Positions 1 through 8,806 of a stretch of DNA of 9,199 bases are shown here, one piece after another (position 1 is the stretch's first letter; each line of letters begins with the position of its first letter). Source of the stretch: Zoogloeaceae bacterium (GTDB lineage: Bacteria > Pseudomonadota > Gammaproteobacteria > Burkholderiales > Rhodocyclaceae); the NCBI GenBank assembly GCA_031290535.1, contig JAITNI010000294.1:1-9199 (forward strand), in the 5' to 3' direction. The translations under genes and the position numbers were made by a program. The notes below the pieces were generated by a model. The model ran no database searches. It was given only the letters and a program-made list of their open reading frames with translations, and had not been told where the DNA came from.

Positions 1-37
1 GATCCACCTTGTCCCCGCCGGATCCCCAAATAATCAT
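1..37 (-). CDS. Start of a hypothetical protein (N-terminal 12 codons, runs off the left edge)
   Basis: Reading leftwards, an ATG at 35-37 opens a frame encoding MIIWGSGGDKVD before the window ends. A purine-rich GGGGA lies 4 nt upstream and could be a ribosome binding site. The frame stays open upstream to a TGA at 122-124 but holds no ATG, GTG or TTG there, so this ATG is the first usable start. The opening MI(I/V)WGSGG resembles, from memory, the N-terminus of small uncharacterised bacterial proteins that continue into a cysteine-rich zinc-ribbon segment. That segment would lie outside the window, so the family is an inference. The gene follows icd on the same strand after about 170 bp. 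Confidence 0.5.
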   Translation of the reverse strand, partial: MIIWGSGGDKVD

Positions 38-164
38 TTCATCCCCTTCAAGGTCAATAAAACGCGCTTGTGGAACCGCCTGTCCAAAGCTCGCTGACGG
101 CAGACCCCACCCATACCAAAATCATGATATGCGATACTCTCATACCCCTCCGGTTTTTGCAACG

Positions 165-191
165 CCGGGTCAGGCCACAGGCCAAACCCGG
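165..191 (-). terminator. Strong hairpin downstream of icd (possible terminator without U-tract)
   Basis: Positions 165-170 (CCGGGT) pair with 186-191 (ACCCGG), and GGCC at 173-176 pairs with GGCC at 180-183 around an ACA loop, with a small internal loop between. The hairpin begins 18 nt after the icd stop codon. No run of U follows on the minus strand, so it is not a textbook intrinsic terminator. It may stabilise the icd 3' end or act with Rho. The rest of 38-209 shows no convincing gene. Confidence 0.4.
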
Positions 192-209
192 TATTGTCCA
201 AACTTTCTT

Positions 210-2438
<2,229 letters not shown>

Positions 2439-2495
2439 GTCTCGCTCCGGTGGGGGTGGGTGATCGGGGGATGCAGTCTGGCTGCAAAGGGACGA

Positions 2496-2524
2496 AGTAT
2501 CCCTGTCTGGCGGCTTGTGGTCAA
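2496..2524 (-). promoter_or_regulatory. Predicted sigma70-type promoter of icd
   Basis: On the minus strand TTGACC (2519-2524) and GATACT (2496-2501) are separated by exactly 17 bp, matching the -35 and -10 consensus at 5/6 and 4/6 positions. It sits in the 102-bp dut-icd gap, predicting a 5' leader of roughly 50 nt before the icd ATG. This suggests icd can be expressed independently of coaBC-dut. Confidence 0.6.
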
Positions 2525-2540
2525 TGACAGCGTGCGTCCT

Positions 2541-2999
2541 TCAGTGCCGCCCCGTGCTGCCAAAGCCGCCCTCGCCGCGTTCGGACGGGGGGAATTCTTC
2601 TACCACGTTCAGCGCCACCTGCGCCACCGGCACGACGACCAGTTGCGCCAGACGTTCCAGTGGCTGAAGGGTAAAGGTCGTCTGACCCCGGTTCCAGACC
2701 GAGATCATGATTTCGCCCTGATAGTCGGAATCAATCAGCCCGACCAGATTGCCCAGTACAATGCCGTGCTTGTGCCCCAGACCGGAGCGCGGCAGCACCA
2801 GCGCCGCCAGACCGGGGTCGGCCAGATGGATGGCCAGCCCGCTGGGCACCAGCGCGGTGTCGCCGGGCGCCAGCGTCAGCGCGTCGCGCAGACAGGCGCG
2901 CAAATCCAGCCCCGCCGCGCCGGGGGAGGCGTATTGGGGCGGCTGCGCCTTCAGGCGTTCATCCAGAATTTTGACATCAAGGGTCGGGGGTTGCGTCAT
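2541..2999 (-). CDS. dut: Deoxyuridine 5'-triphosphate nucleotidohydrolase (dUTPase)
   Basis: Hydrolyses dUTP to dUMP and pyrophosphate, supplying dTMP precursor and keeping uracil out of DNA; the family acts as a cytoplasmic homotrimer. At 152 residues it has the usual length, and all five motifs are visible in order: [11 protein letters not shown] (25-35), [10 protein letters not shown] (70-79), [11 protein letters not shown] (87-97) with the presumed catalytic Asp90, [11 protein letters not shown] (115-125), and the glycine-rich C-terminal arm [12 protein letters not shown] (141-152). The frame extends 11 codons further upstream. The start at 2999 is preferred because GGAG lies nine bases upstream and it fits the family N-terminus. 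It lies 36 bp after coaBC on the same strand, a pairing common in proteobacteria, so co-transcription is likely. Confidence 0.97.
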   Translation of the reverse strand: MTQPPTLDVKILDERLKAQPPQYASPGAAGLDLRACLRDALTLAPGDTALVPSGLAIHLADPGLAALVLPRSGLGHKHGIVLGNLVGLIDSDYQGEIMISVWNRGQTTFTLQPLERLAQLVVVPVAQVALNVVEEFPPSERGEGGFGSTGRH

Positions 3000-3035
3000 G
3001 CTTGAAAACTCCATTTTTAGTGAGGCTCGCAAAAT

Positions 3036-4220
3036 TTAGGCGAGCAGGGGGGCGATGTGTTCAATCAGTTGGCGAGCCAGATGATCTTTGGGCGCGGCAG
3101 GCAGGGGGTGGCGACCTGCGTCATCGAACAAAATAACGCGGTTTTGTGCGCCGCCAAAGCCATCCTGAATCAGATTGCCAACAATGAGGGGAATGTGCTT
3201 TTTGCGCCGCTTGGCTTCGGCGTAGGCGTCCAGATTTTCGCTTTCGGCGGCAAAGCCGACGCAAAAGGGCGGCTGCGGCAGCGCCGCCACTTCGGCCAGA
3301 ATGTCGGGGTTGGGCGTGAGCAGGATTTGGGGCGGCGCGCCCGCGTCTTTTTTCAGCTTGTGTCCGGCGGCAGTGGCCACCCGGTAGTCGGCCACTGCCG
3401 CCACGCCGATAAACACCTCCGCCTGTCCCGCCCGTTCCATCACCGCCTGGTGCATTTCCAGCGCGCTACAGACGGAAATCCGTTCCACGCCCAGCGGCGT
3501 TTCCAGCGCCACCGGGCCGGAAACCAGCGTGACCGCCGCGCCCGCCCGCGCCGCCGCGCGGGCGATGGCGTACCCCATGCGCCCGGAAGAAAGATTGGTA
3601 ATGCCGCGCACCGGGTCAATGGCCTCGAAGGTTGGCCCTGCCGTCATCAGGACGCGCCGTCCGGCCAGCACCTTGGGGGTAAAGAAGGCGGCGAGCGATT
3701 CCAGCAGGTCTTCCGGCTCCCACATGCGGCCTTCGCCTGCCTCGCCACACGCCTGCACGCCGGCGGCAGGGCCAAGGCAGAGGACGCCATCCTGTCGCAA
3801 GGTTTTTACATTGCGCCGGGTGGCGGGGTTCTCCCACATCTGCCGGTTCATGGCGGGCGCAACCAGCAGGGGACAGGTACGCGCCAGCGCCAGCGCCGAG
3901 AGCAGATCATCCGCCTGCCCCTGCGCGAGGCGGGCGAGAAAATCCGCCGAGGCGGGCGCGACCAGAATGGCGTCCGCCGCGCGGGAAAGTTCAATGTGCG
4001 CCATGTTGTTGGCAAAGCGCGCATCCCACAAATCCACGCACACCGGCTGCCCGGAGAGCGCCTGAAACGTCACCGGCGTCACAAAACGGGTGGCGGCTTC
4101 CGTCATCACCACCTGCACGCTGGCTCCGGCCCTTTGCAACTGACGCAACAAAACCGCCGCCTTGTAGGCCGCCACACCGCCCGTCACGCCCAATACGAGA
4201 TGCTTGCCCTGTAATGCCAT
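3036..4220 (-). CDS. coaBC: Bifunctional phosphopantothenoylcysteine decarboxylase / phosphopantothenate-cysteine ligase
   Basis: A fusion enzyme of coenzyme A synthesis: CoaB joins 4'-phosphopantothenate to cysteine using CTP, and CoaC decarboxylates the product using FMN. From the start used, the protein has 394 residues. The N-terminal flavoprotein half shows GVTGGVAAYK (11-20), His75 in MAHIELS, the PAMN motif (122-125) and Cys158 in ACGEAGEGRM; His75 and Cys158 coincide with the E. coli catalytic residues. The C-terminal half begins near 185 with VLMTAGPTFEAIDPVR, followed by ITNLSSGRMG (Asn209) and KLKK (288-291), the ligase lysine region. An ATG four codons upstream (4232) is possible, but MALQGKH aligns with the family N-terminus and GGA lies 11 bases upstream. 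It probably heads a coaBC-dut unit. Confidence 0.97.
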   Translation of the reverse strand: MALQGKHLVLGVTGGVAAYKAAVLLRQLQRAGASVQVVMTEAATRFVTPVTFQALSGQPVCVDLWDARFANNMAHIELSRAADAILVAPASADFLARLAQGQADDLLSALALARTCPLLVAPAMNRQMWENPATRRNVKTLRQDGVLCLGPAAGVQACGEAGEGRMWEPEDLLESLAAFFTPKVLAGRRVLMTAGPTFEAIDPVRGITNLSSGRMGYAIARAAARAGAAVTLVSGPVALETPLGVERISVCSALEMHQAVMERAGQAEVFIGVAAVADYRVATAAGHKLKKDAGAPPQILLTPNPDILAEVAALPQPPFCVGFAAESENLDAYAEAKRRKKHIPLIVGNLIQDGFGGAQNRVILFDDAGRHPLPAAPKDHLARQLIEHIAPLLA

Positions 4221-4249
4221 GTTCTGAATCATCCAAAAAACTGCCGGAC

Positions 4250-4255
4250 ATTCTA
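4250..4255 (-). promoter_or_regulatory. Possible -10 element for coaBC
   Basis: TAGAAT on the minus strand matches the -10 consensus at 5/6 positions and would give a leader of about 20 nt before the coaBC start. No good -35 element lies at 16-18 bp; the nearest TTGAAA is about 29 bp away. The assignment is weak. Confidence 0.25.
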
Positions 4256-4364
4256 CTGGAAAACGGGCGCGTCGACTGCGGGGTTTTCAAGCCGGAAACG
4301 CGAGGAGACGAGGAGGGAGGGCAACAGCAGGGGCAATCGCATGAAGGTGCTTCATAACGCCCAG

Positions 4365-4437
4365 TCATTCGGGCTGAGGCCGTCGTTGTCCTTGTTTTTG
4401 CAAGGAATGCCCTTCGACAGCGCTTCAGGGTGAACGG
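4365..4437 (-). repeat. Dispersed palindromic repeat, copy A (inverted relative to copy B)
   Basis: Read on the minus strand, this copy starts CCGTTCACCCTGAAGCG, continues through TGTCGAAGGGCATTCC and an A-rich loop, then a degenerate return arm ending near TCAGCCCGAATGA. It aligns along its whole length with copy B at 5062-5133, including the loop. An inner hairpin, CCTTG (4390-4394) against CAAGG (4401-4405), is perfect. A 24-bp block (4407-4430) is identical, in inverse orientation, to 8807-8830 in copy C. It lies between divergent coaBC and rpmB, just upstream of the rpmB promoter. Confidence 0.8.
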
Positions 4438-4475
4438 AATTATTCAGGGTTTTCAAAGAAAATCTGTCTTTGTGC

Positions 4476-4505
4476 TTGCCCAAACCTCAAAACGTCCTAT
4501 ATAAT
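4476..4505 (+). promoter_or_regulatory. Predicted sigma70 promoter of rpmB-rpmG
   Basis: TTGCCC (4476-4481) and a perfect TATAAT (4500-4505) are 18 bp apart, placing the predicted transcription start near 4512 and leaving a short leader of about 33 nt. The strong -10 fits a highly expressed ribosomal protein operon. GGAG at 4533-4536 is the rpmB ribosome binding site, eight bases from the ATG. Confidence 0.7.
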
Positions 4506-4544
4506 CCGGCGTTTTCCTGAACTGGATTTTCTGGAGCATCAGCT

Positions 4545-4778
4545 ATGGCGCGAGTCTGCCAAGTGACGGGCAAAGCCCCGATGGTGGGGAACAATGTCTC
4601 CCACGCCAACAACAAAACCAAGCGTCGTTTTCTGCCGAACTTGCAGTATCGCCGCTTTTGGGTTGAAAGTGAAAACCGTTTCGTTCGCCTGCGCGTTTCC
4701 AACGCCGGCCTGCGTGTCATCGACAAAAAAGGCATTGATGACGTGCTCGCCGACCTGCGTAGTCGTGGCGAAATCTAA
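4545..4778 (+). CDS. rpmB: 50S ribosomal protein L28 (bL28)
   Basis: A structural protein of the large ribosomal subunit. The 77 residues match the usual proteobacterial length (78 in E. coli) and pattern: [12 protein letters not shown] at the start, the conserved [19 protein letters not shown] segment (16-34), then [21 protein letters not shown] and a C-terminal helix ending DLRSRGEI. It is strongly basic, as expected for an rRNA-binding protein. The start is supported by GGAG eight bases upstream and by the family N-terminus. It has its own promoter and is followed within a few bases by the L33 reading frame, the common rpmB-rpmG arrangement. There is only the single N-terminal cysteine, so this is not the zinc-binding L28 variant. 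Confidence 0.97.
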   Translation: MARVCQVTGKAPMVGNNVSHANNKTKRRFLPNLQYRRFWVESENRFVRLRVSNAGLRVIDKKGIDDVLADLRSRGEI

Positions 4779-4788
4779 CTAACGGACG

Positions 4789-4962
4789 ATCAAACGGGCC
4801 AAAGGCGGACGCGAAAAAATCAAGCTGGAATCCACTGCGGGCACCGGACACTTCTACACCACCTCCAAGAACAAGCGTACCACGCCTGAAAAACTGGAGT
4901 TCATGAAGTACGACCCGAAAGTCAGAAAGCACGTTCTGTACAAAGAGATCAAGCTCAAGTAA
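4789..4962 (+). CDS. rpmG: 50S ribosomal protein L33 (bL33), no canonical start codon
   Basis: A small protein of the large ribosomal subunit, near the E site. The frame encodes [20 protein letters not shown], then a block [19 protein letters not shown], and ends [13 protein letters not shown]; it is clearly L33 of the zinc-independent type without CxxC pairs. The family start (MAKG...) aligns so that CGG at 4795-4797 occupies the ATG position, giving exactly the usual 55 residues. The frame has no ATG, GTG or TTG between its upstream stop (TAA 4780-4782) and the internal Met, which lies too far inside. The start given is ATC at 4789, a rare near-cognate codon that would add two residues; this choice is tentative. 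A weak GGA (4784-4786) is spaced correctly for 4795. A sequencing error or a damaged gene are alternatives. The body shows no other lesion. Confidence 0.8.
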   Translation: MKRAKGGREKIKLESTAGTGHFYTTSKNKRTTPEKLEFMKYDPKVRKHVLYKEIKLK

Positions 4963-4997
4963 CCGAGCGCGGCATCTCTCCCGCATTTCCCCTCAAG

Positions 4998-5040
4998 AAC
5001 CCGCCCCATGTGTTGTTTGCGTGGCGTGGGTTTTGTTTTT
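4998..5040 (+). terminator. Intrinsic terminator of rpmB-rpmG
   Basis: AACCC (4998-5002) and GCC (5003-5005) pair with GGC (5023-5025) and GGGTT (5028-5032), leaving a two-base bulge and a loop of about 17 nt. A T-rich tract (TTGTTTTTTT) follows at once, running just past 5040. It begins 35 nt after the rpmG stop, which fits the end of the ribosomal protein operon. Confidence 0.65.
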
Positions 5041-5061
5041 TTAGGGAAACGCTGCACAAGG

Positions 5062-5133
5062 CCGTTCGCCCTGAGCTTGGTCGAAGGGCATTCCCTGTAA
5101 AAACAAGGGCTTCGACAAGCTCAGCCCGAACGG
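5062..5133 (+). repeat. Dispersed palindromic repeat, copy B
   Basis: The arm CCGTTCGCCCTGAGCTTGG at 5062-5080, continuing to TCGAAG, pairs with 5110-5133 (CTTCGACAAGCTCAGC, then CCGAACGG), with two mismatches and one bulged G. The intervening 20-odd bases are A-rich. It is the most symmetric of the three copies here. The core resembles palindromic intergenic repeats seen, from memory, in many proteobacterial genomes. It lies just after the rpmG terminator, in opposite orientation to copy A, so the two copies bracket rpmB-rpmG. Confidence 0.85.
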
Positions 5134-5363
5134 GTAGCAGTTTCCTTAGCGTCGGGAAAACCCTGCCTCTGGCGGGCGCATCCTGCCGGATGACGGTGTG
5201 CCAAAGACGCGGCGGCGCGCCCATGCGAAACAGAGGCGACCCCGCGAAAACCGAAAACAGGCAGAAACACGGCTGCGGTACACCAAGAAAAACGGTTTTC
5301 GGAGATAATCTCCTCGTTGATGCCAGATTGCCCATCCGTCGCGCATCCATTTCTTGTCAGAGA
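5134..5363 (+). other. Intergenic region upstream of dapD without a recognisable gene
   Basis: The non-coding stretch runs from rpmG to dapD (4963-5456). Apart from the terminator, the repeat, the promoter and the leader hairpin listed separately, I see no gene in it: short frames here lack ribosome binding sites and family resemblance. Two small symmetric motifs occur: a CATCC/GGATG hairpin at 5179-5192 and a perfect 13-bp palindrome GGAGATAATCTCC at 5301-5313. The palindrome lies about 75-90 bp upstream of the dapD -10 element and could be an operator, but that is speculation. Confidence 0.5.
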
Positions 5364-5394
5364 TTTCGCGTATGCCCCGGATCGGGTTTATAAT
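5364..5394 (+). promoter_or_regulatory. Predicted dapD promoter (strong -10, weak -35)
   Basis: A perfect TATAAT lies at 5389-5394. The best -35 candidates are TTTCGC or TTCGCG at 5364-5370 with 18-19 bp spacing, both poor. A better-looking TTGTCA at 5354-5359 is 29 bp away, too far to pair with this -10. The implied start near 5401 is 56 bases before the dapD ATG. The weak -35 would suit a promoter helped by an activator, which is inference only. Confidence 0.45.
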
Positions 5395-5407
5395 GTCATC
5401 GTTCTAG

Positions 5408-5440
5408 CGGGCGGTTTGCCTGCCCGTTTTGTTTGTTTTT
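5408..5440 (+). terminator. Terminator-like hairpin in the dapD leader (possible attenuator)
   Basis: CGGGC (5408-5412) pairs with GCCCG (5422-5426), and GG (5413-5414) with CC (5419-5420), around a TTTG loop with one bulged T. A T-rich tract, TTTTGTTTGTTTTT, follows at 5427-5440. This is a good intrinsic terminator shape in the plus direction only. It ends 16 bases before the dapD ATG and lies downstream of the predicted -10, so it either attenuates dapD or stops upstream transcripts. No leader peptide or lysine riboswitch is visible. Confidence 0.55.
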
Positions 5441-5456
5441 ACCCCAAGGAACCCGC

Positions 5457-6308
5457 ATGAGTTGTACCCTGGAACAAAAAAGCCCCGCCGCACAACACCC
5501 TCTGTTGCCCGTCATTGAAGACTTGTGGGAAAACCGCAGCGCCCTGACGCCCCAGAGCGACGCCGCCAAAATCAGCGCCATTGAGACGGTGCTCCGCGAG
5601 CTGGATGCCGGACGGCTGCGCGTTGCCGAGAAAATCGACGGTCAGTGGACTACGCACCAGTGGCTCAAGAAAGCCGTGCTGCTTTATTTTCGCACCCATG
5701 ACAACGAGCGCGGGCAGGATGGCGTGTCGCGTTATTTCGACAAGGTGCCGACCAAGTTTGACCAGTACACCACTGAGGATTTCCGTCAGGGCGGCTTTCG
5801 TGTCGTGCCGCCCGCCGTCGCCCGCTATGGCAGCTTTCTTGCCAAAAATGTGGTGATGATGCCTTCTTACGTGAATATCGGCGCGTATGTGGATGAAAAC
5901 ACGATGGTCGATACCTGGGTAACGGTGGGTTCCTGCGCCCAGATTGGCAAGAATGTGCATCTTTCCGGCGGCGTTGGCATTGGCGGCGTGCTGGAACCCT
6001 TGCAGGCCAACCCGACCATCATTGAAGACAACTGCTTTATCGGAGCGCGTTCGGAAGTGGTCGAAGGCGTGATTGTGGAAGAAAATTCCGTGATTTCCAT
6101 GGGCGTCTATCTGAGCCAGTCCACCAGAATTTACGACCGCGCCACGGGGGAAATCACCTATGGCCGCGTGCCCGCCGGTTCGGTGGTGGTTTCCGGCAAC
6201 CTGCCCGCCAAAGACGGGAGCCACAGTCTTTACTGCGCGGTCATCGTGAAAAAGGTGGACGCCCAGACACGCGCCAAAACCAGCATCAACGACCTGCTGC
6301 GCGACTGA
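5457..6308 (+). CDS. dapD: 2,3,4,5-tetrahydropyridine-2,6-dicarboxylate N-succinyltransferase
   Basis: Transfers succinyl from succinyl-CoA to tetrahydrodipicolinate, the first committed step of the succinylase branch to meso-diaminopimelate (peptidoglycan) and lysine. The 283 residues are slightly longer than E. coli DapD (274), mostly at the N-terminus. Diagnostic segments are present: [30 protein letters not shown], the left-handed beta-helix hexapeptide region with [39 protein letters not shown] and [18 protein letters not shown], then the C-terminal [16 protein letters not shown] and [12 protein letters not shown]. The start is fixed by AAGGA at 5446-5450, six bases before the ATG; an ATG eight codons upstream (5433) lacks such a site. 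It heads a likely dapD-pilU-dapE operon, with no terminator in the 39-bp gap after it. Confidence 0.97.
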   Translation: MSCTLEQKSPAAQHPLLPVIEDLWENRSALTPQSDAAKISAIETVLRELDAGRLRVAEKIDGQWTTHQWLKKAVLLYFRTHDNERGQDGVSRYFDKVPTKFDQYTTEDFRQGGFRVVPPAVARYGSFLAKNVVMMPSYVNIGAYVDENTMVDTWVTVGSCAQIGKNVHLSGGVGIGGVLEPLQANPTIIEDNCFIGARSEVVEGVIVEENSVISMGVYLSQSTRIYDRATGEITYGRVPAGSVVVSGNLPAKDGSHSLYCAVIVKKVDAQTRAKTSINDLLRD

Positions 6309-6347
6309 TTTTTTATTGCTGCTTACTACTGTTGGAGATTTGCACTC

Positions 6348-7592
6348 ATGATTCTGGATAAACTGTTTCAATTGATGTCCGAAAAACAGGCGTCGGATTT
6401 GTTCATCTCCTCCGGTACGCCGATTCACATCAAGATCCAGGGCAACACCATGCCGGTCAACCAGCAGGTGATGACGTCCGACATGATCGAAAAAATCGCT
6501 CTGGAACTGATGTCGGCGGAGCAGGCCAAAACCTTCGAGCAGGAAATGGAGATGAACCTCTCCTTTGGCGTGCCGATGGTGGGCAATTTTCGGGTCAACA
6601 TCTTTCGCCAGCGCAATTCCATCAGTATTGTGGTGCGCTTCATTCTGGGCAATATCCCGGAACTCGATACGCTCGGAATGCCGCCCGTGCTCGCCGACCT
6701 GATTATGGAAAAACGCGGCCTGATTCTGCTCGTCGGCGCGACCGGCTCCGGCAAATCCACCACGCTGGCGGCGATGCTGGATCACCGCAACAGCCATTAT
6801 GCCGGGCACATCCTGACCGTGGAAGACCCGATTGAATTCCTGTTCCGGCACAAAAAATCCATCGTCAACCAGCGCGAGCTGGGGCTGGACACCAAGAGCT
6901 GGGGCAGCGCCCTGAAAAACGCCATGCGGCAGGCGCCGGACTGCATCATGATCGGCGAAATCCGCGACCGCGAAACCATGCAGGCAGGGCTGGCCTACGC
7001 CCAGGCCGGGCATCTTTGCGTCGCCACCCTGCACGCCAACAACAGTTACCACGCCCTGAACCGCATCATCAACTTCTTCGCGCTGGAAAACCGCAAGGCG
7101 CTGTTCCTTGATCTGGCGACCAGCCTGCGCGCCATTATTTCGCAGCGGCTGGTGCGTAAACCGGATGGCATCCGCATCCCTTCCGCCGAAGTGCTGCTCA
7201 ACACCCGTTTCGTGAGCGAACTGATTGAGCGCGGCGAGGTGCAATCCATCAAGGAGGCGATGGAGCAAAGTACCGCGCCGGGTTCGCAAACCTTTGAGCA
7301 GGATTTGTTCCGCTTGTACAAGGAAGGCACCGTCACGCTGGGCGAGGCGCTGGCCAATGCCGATTCGCCCACCAACCTTTCCTGGCTCATCAACAACACG
7401 GAAAACCCGGACGGCATTCACAAGAACCAGAAAATCGTCACGGAAGGCACGCTGACGCCGGAAGAAGAAGGCGATGACGGCGTCTCCTTCAAGGAGTTTT
7501 CCCTGTCGCTTCAGGAAGAAGAAGAGCCAACATCCGGGAATGAAGAAAGTGAGCCGGAGAAAGACCCGCTCTGGCAAACCAAGATCGTGTAA
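6348..7592 (+). CDS. pilU: Type IV pilus retraction ATPase, PilU-like (PilT/PilU family)
   Basis: A hexameric cytoplasmic ATPase of the PilT/PilU family, which assists pilus retraction and twitching at the inner-membrane pilus machine. Of 414 residues, the N-terminal PAS-like domain covers about 1-100 ([20 protein letters not shown]), and the RecA-like domain carries Walker [10 protein letters not shown] (130-138), an acidic box in TVEDPIEF (157-164), Walker [12 protein letters not shown] (199-209) and the His box ATLHANN (226-232). PilU is preferred over PilT because of [23 protein letters not shown] and QTFEQDLF and a long C-terminal extension; no PilT AIRNLIRE motif is seen. The last 50 residues form an acidic, low-complexity tail rich in Glu, longer than in typical PilU (about 382 residues). 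GGAG lies ten bases before the ATG. No pilT partner is adjacent. Confidence 0.9.
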   Translation: MILDKLFQLMSEKQASDLFISSGTPIHIKIQGNTMPVNQQVMTSDMIEKIALELMSAEQAKTFEQEMEMNLSFGVPMVGNFRVNIFRQRNSISIVVRFILGNIPELDTLGMPPVLADLIMEKRGLILLVGATGSGKSTTLAAMLDHRNSHYAGHILTVEDPIEFLFRHKKSIVNQRELGLDTKSWGSALKNAMRQAPDCIMIGEIRDRETMQAGLAYAQAGHLCVATLHANNSYHALNRIINFFALENRKALFLDLATSLRAIISQRLVRKPDGIRIPSAEVLLNTRFVSELIERGEVQSIKEAMEQSTAPGSQTFEQDLFRLYKEGTVTLGEALANADSPTNLSWLINNTENPDGIHKNQKIVTEGTLTPEEEGDDGVSFKEFSLSLQEEEEPTSGNEESEPEKDPLWQTKIV

Positions 7593-7609
7593 TGCGGCGC
7601 GGTTTGCCC

Positions 7610-8806
7610 ATGCCTTCTGACCCCACGTTGAATCTCGCGCAGGCGCTGATCGCCTGCCCTTCCGTCACCCCCGCCGATGGCGGGGCGCTGGCGCTGATCG
7701 AATCCCGCCTCGCGCCCCTGGGTTTTGTCCTGGAACGCATGGATCGCAAGGGCGTTAAAAATCTTTGGGCGCGGCGCGGTACGAAGTCGCCGCTGTTCTG
7801 CTTTGCCGGACATGTCGATGTCGTTCCCCCCGGCCCGCTGGAGGCGTGGACGTCGCTCCCCTTCACCCCGACCGTGCGCGACGGTTTTTTGTACGGACGC
7901 GGCGCGGCGGACATGAAATCTTCCGTCGCGGCCATGATCGTGGCGGTAGAAAACTTCATCGCTGAACACCCCGAACACTCCGGTTCGCTCGCCTTTTTGC
8001 TCACCTCCGACGAAGAAGGGGAGGCGACCAACGGCACGACCGCCGTGGTCGAAACCCTGCAAGCGCGGCATGAAACGCTGGATTACTGCATGGTCGGCGA
8101 ACCCACCTCGGTGGCGGCGGTGGGCGACATGGTCAAGAATGGTCGGCGCGGCTCGCTCTCCGGGCGGCTGAAGGTGGCGGGGGTGCAGTGCCACATCGCC
8201 TATCCTGAACAGGGCAGGAATCCGATCCACCAGATCGCGCCGGTGCTGGCGGAACTGGCCGCAACCCAATGGGATGCAGGCAACGAATATTTCCAGCCGA
8301 CCACCTGGCAAGTCTCCAACATCCACGCCGGAACCGGCGCGAACAATGTCGTGCCCGCCAGCGTGGAAATCCTGTTCAATTTTCGCTTCGCCAGCGCCAG
8401 CACCCCGGAAGACCTGCAACAGCGCCTGACCGCCATCCTCGACCAACACGCTCTGGACTACGAACTGAAATGGACATTGGGCGCGCGCCCCTTTTTAACG
8501 CCACGCGGGGCTTTGGCCGATGCCGTCCGCGCCGCCATTCACGCCGAAACAGGCCGTACGCCGGAACTCTCCACCACCGGCGGCACCTCCGATGGCCGCT
8601 TCATCGCCGCCATCTGCCCCCAGATGCTCGAAGTCGGCCCGGTCAACGCCACCAGCCACAAGATTGACGAGCGTATCGCCGTGGACGCCCTGCCGACACT
8701 GACCCGCATTTATCAGCGGGTTTTGGGAAGGGTGTTGGGGAAAGGTGGGGCAGACCGACAGGCTTGTCGCTATAGCGATTTCCATAATGATCCATCCGCC
8801 CGTTAG
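7610..8806 (+). CDS. dapE: Succinyl-diaminopimelate desuccinylase
   Basis: A di-zinc M20-family hydrolase that cleaves N-succinyl-L,L-diaminopimelate to L,L-diaminopimelate and succinate. From this start the metal ligands fall at His68, Asp70, Asp101, Glu136, Glu164 and His350, with the catalytic base Glu135 in [10 protein letters not shown]; each is one residue after its Haemophilus influenzae counterpart. Other signatures are [32 protein letters not shown] and [11 protein letters not shown]. An in-frame ATG at 7592 overlaps the pilU stop (TAATG) and may be the true, translationally coupled start; neither ATG has a good ribosome binding site. The family normally ends near residue 378. Here about 20 extra residues follow ([20 protein letters not shown]), encoded by DNA with small hairpins, and the TAG stop lies within repeat copy C. 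Confidence 0.96.
   Translation: MPSDPTLNLAQALIACPSVTPADGGALALIESRLAPLGFVLERMDRKGVKNLWARRGTKSPLFCFAGHVDVVPPGPLEAWTSLPFTPTVRDGFLYGRGAADMKSSVAAMIVAVENFIAEHPEHSGSLAFLLTSDEEGEATNGTTAVVETLQARHETLDYCMVGEPTSVAAVGDMVKNGRRGSLSGRLKVAGVQCHIAYPEQGRNPIHQIAPVLAELAATQWDAGNEYFQPTTWQVSNIHAGTGANNVVPASVEILFNFRFASASTPEDLQQRLTAILDQHALDYELKWTLGARPFLTPRGALADAVRAAIHAETGRTPELSTTGGTSDGRFIAAICPQMLEVGPVNATSHKIDERIAVDALPTLTRIYQRVLGRVLGKGGADRQACRYSDFHNDPSAR

Noticed and set aside
3057..4214. A 385-codon plus-strand frame opposite coaBC.
   Set aside because: coaBC has every catalytic motif on the other strand; this frame is Arg/His/Gly-rich and typical of antisense shadows.
4256..4475. A small gene in the coaBC-rpmB gap.
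   Set aside because: No frame has a start with a ribosome binding site and protein-like composition. Besides repeat A it holds only a purine-rich patch and a short ATGAAG/CTTCAT hairpin at 4341-4355.
4365..5133. The possibility that the repeats form a CRISPR array or insertion-sequence ends.
   Set aside because: There is no regular spacing and no spacers. Each copy is itself a palindrome, and no transposase lies between them, only rpmB-rpmG.
5010..5393. A 127-codon plus-strand frame in the rpmG-dapD gap.
   Set aside because: It reads through the terminator tail and repeat copy B, lacks a ribosome binding site, and its product looks like translated non-coding DNA.
5134..5456. A lysine riboswitch or T-box upstream of dapD.
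   Set aside because: The predicted leader is about 56 nt, far too short for either, and no conserved box was recognised in the wider region.
5439..7577. A 712-codon open frame on the minus strand, antisense to dapD and pilU.
   Set aside because: It is a mirror of two highly conserved genes, has low-complexity His/Gly/Arg-rich composition, and shows no recognisable motif.
7511..8449. A 312-codon minus-strand frame opposite dapE.
   Set aside because: dapE carries all zinc ligands on the plus strand; the antisense frame has no motif or start signal.
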